Source: Deltaproteobacteria bacterium (GTDB lineage Bacteria; Desulfobacterota; Deferrimicrobia; Deferrimicrobiales; Deferrimicrobiaceae). Taken from it: 64,000 bases of DNA. Positions 1 through 10,140 of the stretch are shown piece after piece; position 1 is the stretch's first letter; the number at the start of each line of letters is the position of its first letter. The translations under genes and the position numbers were made by a program. The notes under the pieces were generated by a model. It made no database searches. It was not told the origin of the DNA and saw only the letters and a list, made by a program, of their open reading frames with translations. The DNA lies in NCBI GenBank assembly GCA_021815305.1, contig JAKAHC010000003.1, forward strand, positions 62,001 to 126,000. Direction: 5' to 3'.

Positions 1-836
1 GCATCGACGGACTGAAGGCGGTCCGGGTGACGGGGAATGCGGGAAACCTCGTGCCTCTCGGCGAGCTGGTGCGGGTCAAGGAGGAGATCGCGGAGAAGAG
101 CATCTACCACAAGAACCTGATGCCGGTGGTGTACGTCACCGCCGACGTGGCGGGAAAGGTGGAGAGCCCGGTCTACGCGATCCTGTCGATCGACAGGGTG
201 CTCGACAACTTCCGGCTTCCGGGCGGCTACACCCTGAAGCGGTACGTCGCGAGCCAGCCCGGCTCCGACCGGCAGTACGCCATGAAGTGGGACGGGGAGT
301 GGCACATCACCTACGAGGTCTTCCGGGACCTCGGCCTGGCGTTCGCGGCGGTCCTCGTCCTCATCTACATCCTGGTGGTGGGGTGGTTCCAGTCGTTCGT
401 CACGCCGATCACCATCATGGCGGCGATCCCCTTCTCGCTGGTGGGAATCCTCCCCGCCCACGGGCTCATGGGCGCGTTCTTCACGGCCACCTCGATGATC
501 GGCTTCATCGCCGGCGCGGGGATCGTCGTGCGCAACTCGATCATCCTCGTCGACTTCATCGAACTGCGCCTGAAGCAGGGGATGCCGCTGGACCAGGCGG
601 TGATCGACGCCGGCGCGGTGCGCTTCCGTCCCATGATGCTCACGGCGGCCGCGGTGATCGTCGGGGCGTCGGTCATCCTGTTCGACCCGATCTTCCAGGG
701 GCTGGCGATCTCCCTGATGGCGGGCGAGGTGGCTTCGCTGTTCCTGTCGCGGATGACGGTGCCCATCCTCTTTTTCCTCAGCGAGAACCGGAAACACCGC
801 CACGAGCCGCGCTTCCCGGAGGACGCGGCGGGATGA
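1..836 (+). CDS. Efflux RND transporter permease, C-terminal part
   Basis: The reading frame is open from base 3, so the gene begins before the window and only about the last 277 residues are present. The visible part has a short periplasmic stretch followed by a block of hydrophobic helices (roughly residues 105-255) with the run [15 protein letters not shown] and then [16 protein letters not shown], typical of the C-terminal membrane half of RND (AcrB/CusA-type) proton-driven pumps. It ends in a short charged tail. Such pumps work with a periplasmic adaptor and an outer-membrane channel, none of which is visible here. Substrate cannot be told from this half; a heavy-metal or a drug pump are both possible. 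Confidence 0.88.
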   Translation, partial: IDGLKAVRVTGNAGNLVPLGELVRVKEEIAEKSIYHKNLMPVVYVTADVAGKVESPVYAILSIDRVLDNFRLPGGYTLKRYVASQPGSDRQYAMKWDGEWHITYEVFRDLGLAFAAVLVLIYILVVGWFQSFVTPITIMAAIPFSLVGILPAHGLMGAFFTATSMIGFIAGAGIVVRNSIILVDFIELRLKQGMPLDQAVIDAGAVRFRPMMLTAAAVIVGASVILFDPIFQGLAISLMAGEVASLFLSRMTVPILFFLSENRKHRHEPRFPEDAAG

Positions 837-903
837 TCCGGCGTGCGGATCCCGCGATGTGCGCCGCGAAAAAGGCGGGAGAAAACCGGGGGGCCGGCTG
901 CGG

Positions 904-3396
904 TCACCCGGGCAGGCCGGAATCGCCGCGGGGGTTCGGGCCCAGGACCTCCCGCACCTTCCTTGCCATGGCATCCGGGCCGAACGGTTTCTGGAGGTAG
1001 GGAAGTTTCGGGCGCAGGACAAACGAGTCGTGAATCGCGTCGGCGGAATAGCCGCTCAGGAACAGGACCTTCAGTCCCGGAAACGTTTCGACCATCTCGT
1101 CGTATGCCTGCTTGCCCCCCATCTTCGGCATGACGACATCGAGCACGACCATCGCGATCTCGTCGCGGTGCCGCCGAAGCATCCCGATCGCCTCCTCCCC
1201 GTCGCATGCGCTCAGGACCCTGTACCCGCAGGAGCTCAATGTCCTCTCCGTGAGGTGCCGAACGGAATCGTCGTCCTCCGCCAGGAGAATCGTTTCGTTC
1301 CCCCCTTGGAGGGTCCCCCGGGCGGGGGAGACCCTCGGATCGGCGGGAGTGTCCACCGCCGGGAAATAGATCCGGAACGTCGTTCCCTTTCCCGGTTCGC
1401 TGTTGACGTGAATGAAGCCGTCGTGCTGCTTCACGATCCCGTAAATCACGGCGAGCCCCAGCCCTGTCCCCTTATCCGGACCTTTCGTGGTGAAGAACGG
1501 CTCGAAGATGCGTTCCCGGGTCTTCTCGTCCATACCGGTTCCCGTGTCGTCCACCGAAAGCACCGCGTACCGGCCCGTTTTCATGTACGGGTACTGCTTC
1601 ACGAACTCCTCGTCCAGCCATGCCTCTTCGGTATGAATGGCGAGCCGGCCTCCTCCCGGCATGGCATCCCGCGCGTTGAGGCTAAGGTTCATCAGGACCT
1701 GCTCCACCTGCCCCTGGTCGGCGCGGACCGTCGGCAGCCCTCCCGCCAGGAAGGTCCTGATCTCGATATCTTCCCTCGTGACTTTCCGGAGGAGTTTCAC
1801 AAGGCCGGTCACCACCTCGTTCAGGTCGAGGTTGACGAGATCGATGACCTGCCGGCGGGCAAAGGAGAGAAGCTGCCGGGTGAGCGCCGACGCCCGTTCC
1901 GCGCCGCGGAAGATCTCGTCGAGGTCGGAAAGCGCCTTCGGGTCGTTCGCAACCCGGAGCTTGACCATCTCCCCGAACCCGATGATGCCGGTCAACGCGT
2001 TGTTGAAGTCGTGCGCGATGCCCCCGGCGAGGGTGCCCACCGACTCCATCTTCTGGGCCATCCTCACCTGCTTCTCGAGCGATACCATCCGCGTGACATC
2101 CCTCTTCACGGCGACGAAACCCACGACGGTCCCCGAAGAATCGCGGACCGGAGAGATCGTGGCATCCTCCTCGTAAAGCGATCCGTCTTTCCTCCGATTG
2201 ATGAAATGGCCGGCCCAGACCTCTCCCCGGCCCAGGGCGCTCCACAATTCCCTGTAGAACGACTCGTCGTGCTTTCCGCTGTTCAGGAAGCGGGGATTCT
2301 TCCCGATGGCCTCTTCCCTCGAATATCCGGTGATGCGCTCGAAGGACGGGTTGACGTACTGGATCGTTCCTTCCCGGTCCGTGACGGCGATCGCTTCGGC
2401 GGACTGCTCGACCGCTATCGCAAGCCGGTTCCGGTCCTCTTCCATCCGGCGCCGCGCCGTGATGTCCCTGACCGCCTCGATCCCGGCGACGATGTTCCCC
2501 GAAGCGTCCTTCAGCGGCGCGGCGGTGATCTCGACATACATCACCCCTTTCTCGTTCTCGGCCCTTCTCTCCGCCGTGTGAACCCCGCCGTCACGATACG
2601 CCCTCCCGATCGGGCACCCCTCGCACGGGTGGTCCCGGTTTTCGTACACCTCGTAGCAGAACCTCCCCAGGTGTTCTCCCGCGAGGTTTTTCTGGACCTC
2701 GTTCTGGTAGAGGATCCGGAACTGCCTGTCCTGGATGCTGATGCCGTCCCCGATGGCGGCGATGATCGCCTCCGTTTTCGCCTTCTCTTCCTCGGCCTTC
2801 CTCCGGGCGGCCTCGAGCGTCTCTCCCGCCCGCTTTCGGTCCGTGATGTCGAGGAGTATCCCGTCGACGTGACGGAATTTGTCCTGTGCGTCGTAAACGA
2901 ATTGGCGCCGATCCGCAAGCCACCGGTAGCCTCCATCCTTGTGGAGAGCCCGGTATTCCACCCGCAGGGCCGTCTTCTTCGCCTCCACGGTTTCCCGGAA
3001 GGCTTGCTTCAAGGAATCAAGATCGGAGGGATGGATCAGTTCTTTCCACCGGACGACGCCATCCAGAAACTCCCCGGCGGTGTACCCCGTGACCTTTTCC
3101 ACCTGGGCGCCCATGAACGATACCGACCAGTCCCTGTGCCCGCGGTAGACCACTCCGGGGAGGTTGTTGATCAGGGAAATCCTTTGTTCGGCCGATTCCC
3201 GGTACGGACGGATCACGAAGAAGTAGAAAAGCGGAGCGCTGAAAAACGATACGAGGACGAGATTGCCGAAGACCCCGGTCATGCTCTCGGGCTCGCCGAC
3301 CAGTTTGTGGAAGCCCATTTCGAAGAGCCCGCCCGCCGCGACGATTGCGAGAATCTTGAGGAAGATCGACCTCACTTCATTCCCCACTCTTTTCAT
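904..3396 (-). CDS. Membrane PAS hybrid histidine kinase with C-terminal receiver
   Basis: 830 residues. Two hydrophobic segments lie in the first 65 residues. Three PAS modules follow (about 75-190, 200-310 and 325-440); the second carries a cysteine motif HPCEGCP. A HisKA domain holds the phospho-acceptor in [15 protein letters not shown], followed by an HATPase_c domain with the G boxes DDTGTGMD and [11 protein letters not shown]. The C-terminal 120 residues are a receiver domain ([10 protein letters not shown], acceptor Asp in [12 protein letters not shown], Lys in LQKPFG). The start follows a GGGTGAGG ribosome-binding site. The kinase probably senses a small-molecule or redox signal through PAS. 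No output regulator is adjacent, so the partner is unknown. Confidence 0.93.
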   Translation of the reverse strand: MKRVGNEVRSIFLKILAIVAAGGLFEMGFHKLVGEPESMTGVFGNLVLVSFFSAPLFYFFVIRPYRESAEQRISLINNLPGVVYRGHRDWSVSFMGAQVEKVTGYTAGEFLDGVVRWKELIHPSDLDSLKQAFRETVEAKKTALRVEYRALHKDGGYRWLADRRQFVYDAQDKFRHVDGILLDITDRKRAGETLEAARRKAEEEKAKTEAIIAAIGDGISIQDRQFRILYQNEVQKNLAGEHLGRFCYEVYENRDHPCEGCPIGRAYRDGGVHTAERRAENEKGVMYVEITAAPLKDASGNIVAGIEAVRDITARRRMEEDRNRLAIAVEQSAEAIAVTDREGTIQYVNPSFERITGYSREEAIGKNPRFLNSGKHDESFYRELWSALGRGEVWAGHFINRRKDGSLYEEDATISPVRDSSGTVVGFVAVKRDVTRMVSLEKQVRMAQKMESVGTLAGGIAHDFNNALTGIIGFGEMVKLRVANDPKALSDLDEIFRGAERASALTRQLLSFARRQVIDLVNLDLNEVVTGLVKLLRKVTREDIEIRTFLAGGLPTVRADQGQVEQVLMNLSLNARDAMPGGGRLAIHTEEAWLDEEFVKQYPYMKTGRYAVLSVDDTGTGMDEKTRERIFEPFFTTKGPDKGTGLGLAVIYGIVKQHDGFIHVNSEPGKGTTFRIYFPAVDTPADPRVSPARGTLQGGNETILLAEDDDSVRHLTERTLSSCGYRVLSACDGEEAIGMLRRHRDEIAMVVLDVVMPKMGGKQAYDEMVETFPGLKVLFLSGYSADAIHDSFVLRPKLPYLQKPFGPDAMARKVREVLGPNPRGDSGLPG

Positions 3397-3435
3397 GCCT
3401 CACCCTTTCGCGGTACGGAATCTTGGCCAGGAGAT

Positions 3436-3463
3436 ATGATATGTAAATAAAACGCCGTGTCCA
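3436..3463 (-). promoter_or_regulatory. Sigma-70 type promoter of the hybrid kinase gene
   Basis: On the minus strand TGGACA (3463-3458) and TATCAT (3441-3436) are separated by 16 bases and lie about 40 bases upstream of the kinase start codon. Each hexamer matches five of six consensus positions. Position and match are seen; activity is inferred. Confidence 0.5.
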
Positions 3464-3569
3464 CATACGCCTTATCGGTTGCGCCGGCACGATTCTTTCC
3501 TCCGCACGGCGGCGGCCCCCATGTGGGTTGGCCTCTCCGCGGGAAGGCCCGTCAGCGGGTCGTGTCGCG

Positions 3570-3592
3570 GAAGACGGTTTTTTGCCGTCTTC
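3570..3592. repeat. 8-bp perfect hairpin with a T6 loop
   Basis: GAAGACGG and CCGTCTTC pair perfectly around a TTTTTTG loop, between the lipoprotein gene and the kinase gene. The T-run is in the loop rather than after the stem, so it is not a classical terminator on the plus strand. It may still help separate the two minus-strand genes. Confidence 0.3.
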
Positions 3593-3622
3593 GCGGTGAA
3601 AAATCCGGGCCGGGCGCCGGGG

Positions 3623-4354
3623 CTACTTCTTCGGGGGGAGTTTCTTCAGGTTTTCGAGCTGCGTGGAGGCGGTCCGGATCGACTGGGCCGCCTCCTTGTG
3701 GTTCGGGTCGTATGCAAGGATGATCTTCCAGTCCGCGATGGCCCCCGGGATGTTCCCCTTGCGGTACTCCATCAGCCCCTGGTCCATCAGTTGCGCGGAG
3801 AGCCGGTCGACCTGTCCCTGCACCTCGGCTCGGGTGAAGGGAAGGCTCTTCGGCTTCACGGCGGGATGGTTCATGTAGCGCAGGGTCGCCGTCCACCGCT
3901 TCCCCGCGTCCTCCGGCTTCCCCTGGACATAGGCGGCGTCCCCGTTCTTCTTCAGGGCGATGAGCGCACCGTCGAACTCCTGGGCCACGCCGGGATGGTC
4001 GGGTCTCTCCTTCCACGCGAGGGAGAACCATTCCAGGGCGCGTTCGGGGCCCCCTTCCTCCATGGCCTTCTTCCCGTCGGCGTACGCCTTGTCCGCCGGG
4101 GAGACGACGGGAGTCCTGGCGGCGGGCGGCGGCTCCGCGGGCCTGGGCGCGGGCGGTTGCGAGGGAGGCTTCGCTGCGGGCGGCGGCGGGGGAGGCGGTT
4201 TTGCGGCGGGATGCGCCGGAGGCCTGGCGACAGGCGCCGCCGCGGGCTTCGCACCCGGCACCCACGGCAGGTGCCTCTGCAGAAAGGCGCAACCCGACAT
4301 CGCGACTGCGGGGAGCGCCACCAGGAGGCAGCGCAGGAGAAACCGGTTTTTCAA
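3623..4354 (-). CDS. Proline-rich lipoprotein with TPR-like helices
   Basis: 243 residues. The start MKNRFLLRCLLVALPA leads into a lipobox AMSGC, so the protein should be lipidated at Cys22 and anchored in a membrane. Residues about 40-85 are rich in Pro and Ala (a KPPPPPPPAAKPP tract), which suggests an extended spacer across the periplasm. The remainder is helical, with TPR-like spacing (AYADGKKAMEEGGPERALEWFSLAW and a later MEYRKGNIPGAIADWKIIL). It overlaps the upstream HD-GYP gene by four bases (ATGA), so the two are translationally coupled. The function is not recognised; a scaffold for an envelope complex is a guess. Confidence 0.75.
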   Translation of the reverse strand: MKNRFLLRCLLVALPAVAMSGCAFLQRHLPWVPGAKPAAAPVARPPAHPAAKPPPPPPPAAKPPSQPPAPRPAEPPPAARTPVVSPADKAYADGKKAMEEGGPERALEWFSLAWKERPDHPGVAQEFDGALIALKKNGDAAYVQGKPEDAGKRWTATLRYMNHPAVKPKSLPFTRAEVQGQVDRLSAQLMDQGLMEYRKGNIPGAIADWKIILAYDPNHKEAAQSIRTASTQLENLKKLPPKK

Positions 4355-5751
4355 AGCGCCATGCTCTTCAGGGTCGTGTTCTCTATCGTCGGCTGCTCCC
4401 GCATCATCTTTGCGAACGCATCGGCAAGCTCCGGAGAAAACTGGCTTCCCCGGAACCGGAGGATCTCCTCGATCGCCCCCTGCGTGGTGAGCGCCTGCCG
4501 GTAGGGCCGGTCGGTCGTCATCGCGTCGAAGGCGTCGGCCAGGGCGATGATGTGCGCGTGGAGCGGGATCTCGTCCTCCTTCTTGCCGTCGGGGTATCCA
4601 TCACCGTTGTACCACTCGTGGTGGGATCGGACCACAGGAATGTACCGGTGGAGGAAGGGGGCCATCCGCAGGATGTCCGTCCCGTCCATGGGGTGGCTGC
4701 GCATCTGCTCCTCTTCGGCGCGGGAGAGCGGCTCTCTCTTCAGCAGCACGTCGTCCGGGGTCTGGATCTTCCCCAGGTCGTGGAAGATCGCCGCCCTTTC
4801 CAGGTGCCCCAGTTCCTCCTCGTTCATCCCCAGGCGCCGCCCGAGCTCGCAGGAGAGCTTCGCCACGCGGGTGGAGTGGCCCGACGTGTACGGGTCCCGC
4901 GCGTCCAGGGAGGCCGCCAGGACCCGGACCATCCCGAGGTACGACTCCTCCAGCTGGCTGGCCTTTCTCTGGAGATCCGCCTTCTGGGAAAGGATCGTCT
5001 CCGCCATCCGGTTGAAGTTCCGCGTGAGATCGCCCAGTTCGTCCTGGAAAGGCGCGGGAATGGGGCGGAACGTGTCCCCGCGGCCCAGGGAGAGGACCCC
5101 CTCGTGGAGACGCTTGACGCGCGTGGTGATCAGCGAAGCGAAAACCAGGGTTCCGAAGACGGCCAGCACCAGGATGACCGAGGCGGCGGCGGCGATCAGC
5201 CGGCGGATGGATCGTTGCGCGGCCGCGAGCCCCTCCGTGGACAGGGCGAGGGAAACGGTTCCCACCCGGCGTCCCGCGAAAGAGACCGGCGTGGTGTACT
5301 CGATCAGGCGCCGGCCGTTCCGGATCACCTCGTCCGCCCGGGTGTCGTCGAACGTCCCCAGGGACTTCACCGGCTGCGCCGCCCGGTACGGTTTTCCCCG
5401 TTCCGCCACCAGGTCGTGGGCGACCACGTTGTCCGCGGCGTCGCGGATGGCCACGAAGACGATGCCGGGATCGCTTCCCCGGGTTTCCGACGCCAGCCGG
5501 TCCAGGGCCAGCCGGTCGTTGGACAGGAGGGAGTACCCCGCGGAGAGGGCGACCACGTGGGAGATGGCGGCGCCGCGTTGCAGCAGGTCGCGCCGCAGGG
5601 CGGACTCGGTGATCCCCATGACCGCCCAGGCGACGGAGATGACGAGCAGGCAGACCAGAGGGATCATGAACCCGAACAGCTTCATCCGGATTCCCGGCGA
5701 AAAACGTCGCCTCCCCCCCGTTTCCGGGAATGGGATTTCCTTTATCTTCAT
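4351..5751 (-). CDS. HAMP/HD-GYP domain protein, likely c-di-GMP phosphodiesterase
   Basis: 466 residues. An N-terminal membrane helix (about 25-48), a periplasmic sensor region and a second membrane helix (about 178-198) are followed by a HAMP linker. The C-terminal 200 residues form an HD-GYP domain: SGHSTRVAKLS, the metal motif FHDLGKIQ, SHHEWYNGDGYPDG (the GYP signature) and IALADAFDAMTTDRPYR. Intact motifs suggest an active c-di-GMP phosphodiesterase. No obvious ribosome-binding site precedes the ATG, and an AT-rich stretch lies directly upstream, so a very short leader is possible. It is co-transcribed with the overlapping lipoprotein gene, which may be part of the same signalling or envelope output. 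Confidence 0.92.
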   Translation of the reverse strand: MKIKEIPFPETGGRRRFSPGIRMKLFGFMIPLVCLLVISVAWAVMGITESALRRDLLQRGAAISHVVALSAGYSLLSNDRLALDRLASETRGSDPGIVFVAIRDAADNVVAHDLVAERGKPYRAAQPVKSLGTFDDTRADEVIRNGRRLIEYTTPVSFAGRRVGTVSLALSTEGLAAAQRSIRRLIAAAASVILVLAVFGTLVFASLITTRVKRLHEGVLSLGRGDTFRPIPAPFQDELGDLTRNFNRMAETILSQKADLQRKASQLEESYLGMVRVLAASLDARDPYTSGHSTRVAKLSCELGRRLGMNEEELGHLERAAIFHDLGKIQTPDDVLLKREPLSRAEEEQMRSHPMDGTDILRMAPFLHRYIPVVRSHHEWYNGDGYPDGKKEDEIPLHAHIIALADAFDAMTTDRPYRQALTTQGAIEEILRFRGSQFSPELADAFAKMMREQPTIENTTLKSMAL

Positions 5752-5759
5752 GGCAAGAC

Positions 5760-5768
5760 TATATTATA
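5760..5768. promoter_or_regulatory. AT-rich promoter-like stretch between divergent genes
   Basis: TATATTATA is the only strongly AT-rich run between the divergent HD-GYP gene and the small exported-protein gene. Read on the minus strand it contains TATAAT, a perfect -10 match, but no good -35 box stands 16-18 bases away in either direction. It is a weak candidate for a promoter serving one or both genes. Confidence 0.3.
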
Positions 5769-5859
5769 CGAGGTGCGGTGCGGAAAATGGTCCCTTCCTT
5801 TGAAGAAAACGGCGGGGAACCTCGTCTTGTTCGGGAGAACGGATTCAGGGAGGCAGCAG

Positions 5860-6381
5860 ATGAATCGATGCCGGATGCTCCTGGTGGCCCTGGCAACCGC
5901 GCTGGGGGCCGCCGCGGTGTTGGGAAGCGCGCCCCCGGCGCGGGCGGAGGTGCATGTCAACATCAACATCGGGCCGCCGCCGATCGTTGCGGCGGAACCG
6001 CCGGACCTGATCATGGTCCCCCAATCCCGGGTCTACTTTGTGCCGGATCCCCAGCTGGACGTCTTTTTCTACGGCGGGTACTGGTGGTCCCCCCGGGGGG
6101 ATCGGTGGTACCGCGCGGGGGCGTACGACGGCCCGTGGAGGGTCATCGGGCGCCGGTATGTCCCGCGGGCGGTGATCGTCGTCCCGCATGACTACCGGGC
6201 GCGGTACGTGCGCGAGCGCCCCATCCCCTACGGACGGTGGAAGAGGGAGCACGACCGGTGGGACCGGGAGAACCGCAGGTCGCACCGGAGATGGGAAAAG
6301 GAGCGGGAACGGGAATTCCGGGAGCGGCGCAGGGAAGACCGCCACGGGGACGACCGGCACGGCGAGGGCCGGGACCACTGA
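5860..6381 (+). CDS. Small exported protein with aromatic YxGGYWW motif and charged tail
   Basis: 173 residues. A signal peptide (MNRCRMLLVALATALGAAAV, cleavage probably after ARA, about residue 27) leads to a region VHVNINIGPPPI. A Tyr/Trp-rich stretch DVFFYGGYWWSPRGDRWYRA (about 68-88) resembles YXWGXW-type repeats of small periplasmic proteins. The last 50 residues are mostly Arg, Glu, His and Asp and are low in complexity. The start ATG is preceded by GGGAGGCAGCAG. Function unknown; related proteins are usually annotated only as hypothetical exported proteins. Confidence 0.7.
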   Translation: MNRCRMLLVALATALGAAAVLGSAPPARAEVHVNINIGPPPIVAAEPPDLIMVPQSRVYFVPDPQLDVFFYGGYWWSPRGDRWYRAGAYDGPWRVIGRRYVPRAVIVVPHDYRARYVRERPIPYGRWKREHDRWDRENRRSHRRWEKEREREFRERRREDRHGDDRHGEGRDH

Positions 6382-6391
6382 CCCGGAAATC

Positions 6392-7543
6392 TCAGGCGAA
6401 CCGCCGCAGGATTTCGTTCGACACGAACCAGTAACCCTCGGGGAGGAGGATGCGGTCCGCCTCCCGCAGCAGGGCGCCGGATGCGACGAGGTTCTCCACG
6501 GCCTCCCGCACCTCTTCGGGCGGGGGGCCGTACTTTTCCGAAAGCGTCCCGGGGGAAATCCCTTCCGCCGTCCGCAGCCCGAAGATCAGCGCCTCCTTCC
6601 ATGCGTCCTCGCGGTCGCGGTTGCGGATTTCCGACCAGGGGAGGCGTCCCGACCGCAGCGCGGCCTTGTAGTCGCGAAGGGACGGGGGATTCTCCGTGCG
6701 CAGCCCCAGCGGGGCGGAAGGGGGGAACAGCAGCCCGTGGGCCGAAGGGCCCAGCCCCAGGTACCCTTCCCTCCGCCAGTACTTCATGTTGTGCCGGCAC
6801 CTTTCCCCCGGCAGGGCGAAGTTGGAGATCTCGTAATGGAGGTACCCCGCCGCCGCGAGGGTCTCCCGGGCGGCCGAGTACATCCCGGCGAGGGCATCCT
6901 CGGAAGGGAGGGCGAGGCCCCCCTCCTCGATCGCCGCGTGGATCGGGGTTCCCGGTTCCGGGGAGAGCGCGTAGGCCGAGAGGTGATCCGGCAGGAGCGT
7001 CACCGCCCGCTCAAGGTCGGAAATCCAGTCCTCCTCCCCCTGCCCGGGGTTCCCGAAGATCAGGTCGATCCCCACGGAGGCGAAACCCGCCTCCCGCGCA
7101 TCCCGGTACGCCGGGAGGATTTCCTCCGCGGAATGGATCCGGCCGAGGGTCGCAAGAATCCGCGGCTGGAACGACTGGACGCCGAGACTCAGGCGGGTGA
7201 ATCCCCCTGCGGCCAGGCACGCGAAATCCTTGCCGGACACGGTCCCGGGGTTCGCCTCCACCGTCACCTCGGCGCTTTCCGCGACCGGGAACCGCGCCCG
7301 GATTTCTTCCAGGAGGCCGCAAAGCCGATCCGGTCCGAGCACCGTGGGCGTTCCCCCGCCGAAGTACACGGTATCCGCCTCCGCATCCCCTTCCCCGGGG
7401 AACTCCCGGAGGAGAAGGTCCATCTCCACGGAAAGCAGGGCGCGGAACTCCTCGCGCGCCTCCTCCCCGCCGACGACGGAGTAGAAGTCGCAGTAGCTGC
7501 ACTTGCGGACACAGAACGGAACGTGGACGTAGATCCCGCGCAT
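6392..7543 (-). CDS. hemW: HemW-like radical SAM protein (haem chaperone)
   Basis: 383 residues. The protein begins MRGIYVHVPFCVRKCSYCDF, the classic start of HemW/HemN proteins with the radical-SAM CxxxCxxC motif. YFGGGTPTVL and a SLGVQSFQ segment follow; the C-terminal part is the HemN_C domain. This start was chosen because longer in-frame extensions have no homology-like content and run into the neighbour's promoter. HemW proteins carry haem for insertion into respiratory enzymes and are often mis-annotated as oxygen-independent coproporphyrinogen oxidase. It is convergent with the small exported-protein gene and divergent from the fad-type operon. Confidence 0.92.
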   Translation of the reverse strand: MRGIYVHVPFCVRKCSYCDFYSVVGGEEAREEFRALLSVEMDLLLREFPGEGDAEADTVYFGGGTPTVLGPDRLCGLLEEIRARFPVAESAEVTVEANPGTVSGKDFACLAAGGFTRLSLGVQSFQPRILATLGRIHSAEEILPAYRDAREAGFASVGIDLIFGNPGQGEEDWISDLERAVTLLPDHLSAYALSPEPGTPIHAAIEEGGLALPSEDALAGMYSAARETLAAAGYLHYEISNFALPGERCRHNMKYWRREGYLGLGPSAHGLLFPPSAPLGLRTENPPSLRDYKAALRSGRLPWSEIRNRDREDAWKEALIFGLRTAEGISPGTLSEKYGPPPEEVREAVENLVASGALLREADRILLPEGYWFVSNEILRRFA

Positions 7544-7608
7544 CCTCCCATTCTCTCCCGGTTCGCGCGCAGGGGGCGCACTTTCTCCCGCCGTACGGAT
7601 CCGCGCCC

Positions 7609-7640
7609 TTGACACGTTCCGCCGGTATGCGGTACATGAT
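7609..7640 (+). promoter_or_regulatory. Probable promoter of the beta-oxidation operon
   Basis: A perfect TTGACA (7609-7614) is followed by the AT-rich stretch TACATGAT ending at 7640; a -10 such as CATGAT gives a rather long 20-base spacer. The dyad at 7652-7665 would overlap the transcription start. The -35 is clear; the -10 is uncertain. Confidence 0.45.
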
Positions 7641-7651
7641 ATCCTGTTTAG

Positions 7652-7665
7652 TGAATCGCCATTCA
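7652..7665. promoter_or_regulatory. Inverted repeat, candidate fatty-acid regulator operator
   Basis: TGAATCGCCATTCA has perfect 5-bp arms and lies between the promoter and the start of the FadN-like gene. TetR-type fatty-acid degradation repressors (FadR of Bacillus) bind dyads of the TGAATGAnTAnTCATTCA type, so this shorter TGAAT/ATTCA dyad is a plausible repressor site. The regulator is not in the window. Confidence 0.4.
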
Positions 7666-7709
7666 GTTTTCCGTCCCGGTCGCCATCGATTCGACAGGAG
7701 GTGGGTGCG

Positions 7710-10118
7710 ATGATTCCGAAGATCCGCAAGGTGGCTGTTCTCGGGGCCGGCGTGATGGGTTCGGGGATCGCGGCGCACCTCGCCAACGCGGGGATCTCCT
7801 GCCTGATGCTGGACATCGTCCCGCAGGCACTGGGGGACGACGACAGGAAGAAGGGACTGACGGAGAGGAGTCCCGCGTTCCGGAACCGTTTCGCGTTGAA
7901 AGGGCTGGAGGCGATCCGCAAGAGCCGGCCGGCGCTGCTCTATTCGGGGAAGGACCTCGCAAGGATCGAGATCGGCAACTTCGAGGACGATCTGCCGCGG
8001 ATCGCCGGGTGCGACTGGGTCGTCGAGGTGGTCGTCGAGAACCTCGCCGTCAAGCGGGCGCTCTACGGGAAGATCGAGGCGCTCTGGAAACCGGGGATCG
8101 TCGTCTCGTCGAACACCTCCGGGATCGCCATCTCGCAGATGACGGACGGGCGGGGACGGGAGTTCCGCCGCCACTTTCTCGTGACGCACTTCTTCAATCC
8201 CGTCCGGTACATGAAGCTGCTGGAACTCGTGGCGGGGGAGGACACGGACCCGTCCATCCTCTCCGGCATGGCCGACTTCGGCGAGCGGGTCCTCGGGAAG
8301 GGGATCGTCTACGGGAAGGACACCCCCAACTTCGTCGGGAACCGCGTCGGTGTCTTCGCGATGATGTACGCAATGCACGCGATGATGGAAGACGGCCTGA
8401 CGATCGAAGAGGTGGACAAGGTCCTCGGCCCCGCGATGGGACGGCCCAAGTCCGCCGCCTTCGGCACGGCGGACCTCGTCGGGATCGATACGCTCCTCCA
8501 CGTCTCCGACAACGTTTACGAAAACCTGCCCGGCGATCCGGACCGGGAGCGGTTCCTGCCGCCCCCTTTCGTGAAGGAGATGGTCCGGCGCGGGTTCCTC
8601 GGCCGCAAGTCGGGCGCGGGTTTCTTCAGGATGGAAGGGAAGGGGGACACGAAGCGGAAGTTCGTCCTCGACTACGGCGCGCTCGACTATCGCCCCGCGG
8701 AGAAGGTATCGTTCGCCTCCCTGGACGCCGCGAAGGGAGAGGAGGACGCGGGGGCGCGGATCCGGAAGGTGGTTTCCGGGGACGACAAGGCGGCGAAGTA
8801 TGCCTGGAAGGTGCTCTCCGAGACGCTGTTGTACTCGGCCAAACGGATCCCGGAGATCGCCGACGACGTCTACAACATCGACAACGCGATGAAATGGGGC
8901 TTCAACTGGACCCTGGGGCCGTTCGAGACGTGGGACGCGGTGGGAGTCGCGGAGTCGGTGGCGCGGATGAAGGCCGAGGGGAAGGCGATCCCGGCGAACG
9001 TGGAGCGGATGCTGGCGGCGGGGGTCTCCTCCTTCTACCGTTCCGGGGGGGGCACGCTTGCGTTCTACGATTTCGCCTCCGGCGCGTACGTTCCCGCCCC
9101 GGTCTCGCCGAACGTGATCTTCCTGCCCTCCCTCGCGCAGCGGAACCGGGTGGTGCGCAGGAACGCCGGGGCGACGCTCTACGACATCGGCGACGGGGTC
9201 CTGTGCGTCGAGTTCCGCACGAAGATGAACACGGTGGACGCCGATATCGTCGCCATGCTGGTGGAGGGCGTCGACCTCGCCGAGAAGGAGTACGCGGGGC
9301 TTGTCATCGCCAACCACGCGGAGCACTTCTGCGCGGGGGCCAACCTGATGATGGTCTTCCTCGAGGCGCAAAACCGGCAGTTCGACAACATCGAGAGGAT
9401 GGTGAAGGGGTTCCAGGACGCGTGCATGCGGCTGCGCCACTCCGGGAAGCCGGTGGTGGCGGCGCCCGCCGGGATGGCGCTGGGCGGCGGCGCGGAGATG
9501 TGCCTCGGAGCCGACCGGATCCGCGCGGCTGCGGAGACGTACATGGGGCTGGTGGAGGTGGGCGTGGGGCTCCTCCCGGCCGGCGGCGGGCTGAAGGAGA
9601 TGGCGGTCCGCCACCTCGAAGGGATCCCGGAAGGGGTGTCCGCGGACCCGATGCCGTTCCTGCGGAAGGCCTTCGAGACGGTGGGGATGGCGAGGGTCTC
9701 CACGTCGGCGAAGGAGGCGCGCGAGCTCGGGTTCCTGAGGCCCTGGGACAGGATCACGATCCAGCGGGACTTCCTGATCCACGATGCGAAAGAAACCGTG
9801 CTGGCGATGGTCCGGGAAGGGTACGAGCCGCCGGAGCCGCGGACCGACATCGCCCTCCCGGGGAGGTCGGCTTTTCCGGCGTTCGCGTACGGCCTTTATG
9901 CGATGAAGGCGGCGGGGCAGATCAGCGAGCACGACGAGAAGATCGGCCGGAAGATCGCCTTTGTGCTGACCGGCGGGGACGTCCCGCCGGGGACGAAGCT
10001 GTCCGAGCAGGATCTGCTCGACATGGAGCGCGAGGCGTTCCTTTCGCTGTGCGGCGAGGAGAAGTCCCAGGCCCGCATCCAGTTCATGCTGATGAAGGGG
10101 AAGCCGCTGCGGAATTAG
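7710..10118 (+). CDS. 3-hydroxyacyl-CoA dehydrogenase / enoyl-CoA hydratase (FadN-type)
   Basis: 802 residues. The N-terminal half is a 3-hydroxyacyl-CoA dehydrogenase: NAD-binding [16 protein letters not shown] at residues 11-26, the SNTSGIAIS segment and [15 protein letters not shown]. The C-terminal half (from about 490) is an enoyl-CoA hydratase/crotonase domain with [11 protein letters not shown] and [14 protein letters not shown]. Dehydrogenase before hydratase is the order of Bacillus FadN, the reverse of E. coli FadB. ATG 7710 is preferred over GTG 7701 because an AGGAGGTG site lies 6 bases before it. The protein would carry out the two middle steps of beta-oxidation; the thiolase follows 22 bases downstream in the same operon. 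Confidence 0.93.
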   Translation: MIPKIRKVAVLGAGVMGSGIAAHLANAGISCLMLDIVPQALGDDDRKKGLTERSPAFRNRFALKGLEAIRKSRPALLYSGKDLARIEIGNFEDDLPRIAGCDWVVEVVVENLAVKRALYGKIEALWKPGIVVSSNTSGIAISQMTDGRGREFRRHFLVTHFFNPVRYMKLLELVAGEDTDPSILSGMADFGERVLGKGIVYGKDTPNFVGNRVGVFAMMYAMHAMMEDGLTIEEVDKVLGPAMGRPKSAAFGTADLVGIDTLLHVSDNVYENLPGDPDRERFLPPPFVKEMVRRGFLGRKSGAGFFRMEGKGDTKRKFVLDYGALDYRPAEKVSFASLDAAKGEEDAGARIRKVVSGDDKAAKYAWKVLSETLLYSAKRIPEIADDVYNIDNAMKWGFNWTLGPFETWDAVGVAESVARMKAEGKAIPANVERMLAAGVSSFYRSGGGTLAFYDFASGAYVPAPVSPNVIFLPSLAQRNRVVRRNAGATLYDIGDGVLCVEFRTKMNTVDADIVAMLVEGVDLAEKEYAGLVIANHAEHFCAGANLMMVFLEAQNRQFDNIERMVKGFQDACMRLRHSGKPVVAAPAGMALGGGAEMCLGADRIRAAAETYMGLVEVGVGLLPAGGGLKEMAVRHLEGIPEGVSADPMPFLRKAFETVGMARVSTSAKEARELGFLRPWDRITIQRDFLIHDAKETVLAMVREGYEPPEPRTDIALPGRSAFPAFAYGLYAMKAAGQISEHDEKIGRKIAFVLTGGDVPPGTKLSEQDLLDMEREAFLSLCGEEKSQARIQFMLMKGKPLRN

Positions 10119-10140
10119 GCCGCCAGGGAGGAACACGACG

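Noticed and set aside
859-3450. Open frame of 863 codons opposite the hybrid kinase
   Set aside because: It mirrors the kinase codon structure in a GC-rich gene, has no protein motif, and the minus-strand kinase is unmistakable.
3570-3592. Classical terminator after the lipoprotein gene
   Set aside because: The T-run is in the loop, not after the stem; listed only as a hairpin.
4201-5859. Long upstream extension of the small exported-protein frame
   Set aside because: It is antisense to the HD-GYP gene; the signal peptide and ribosome-binding site place the start at 5860.
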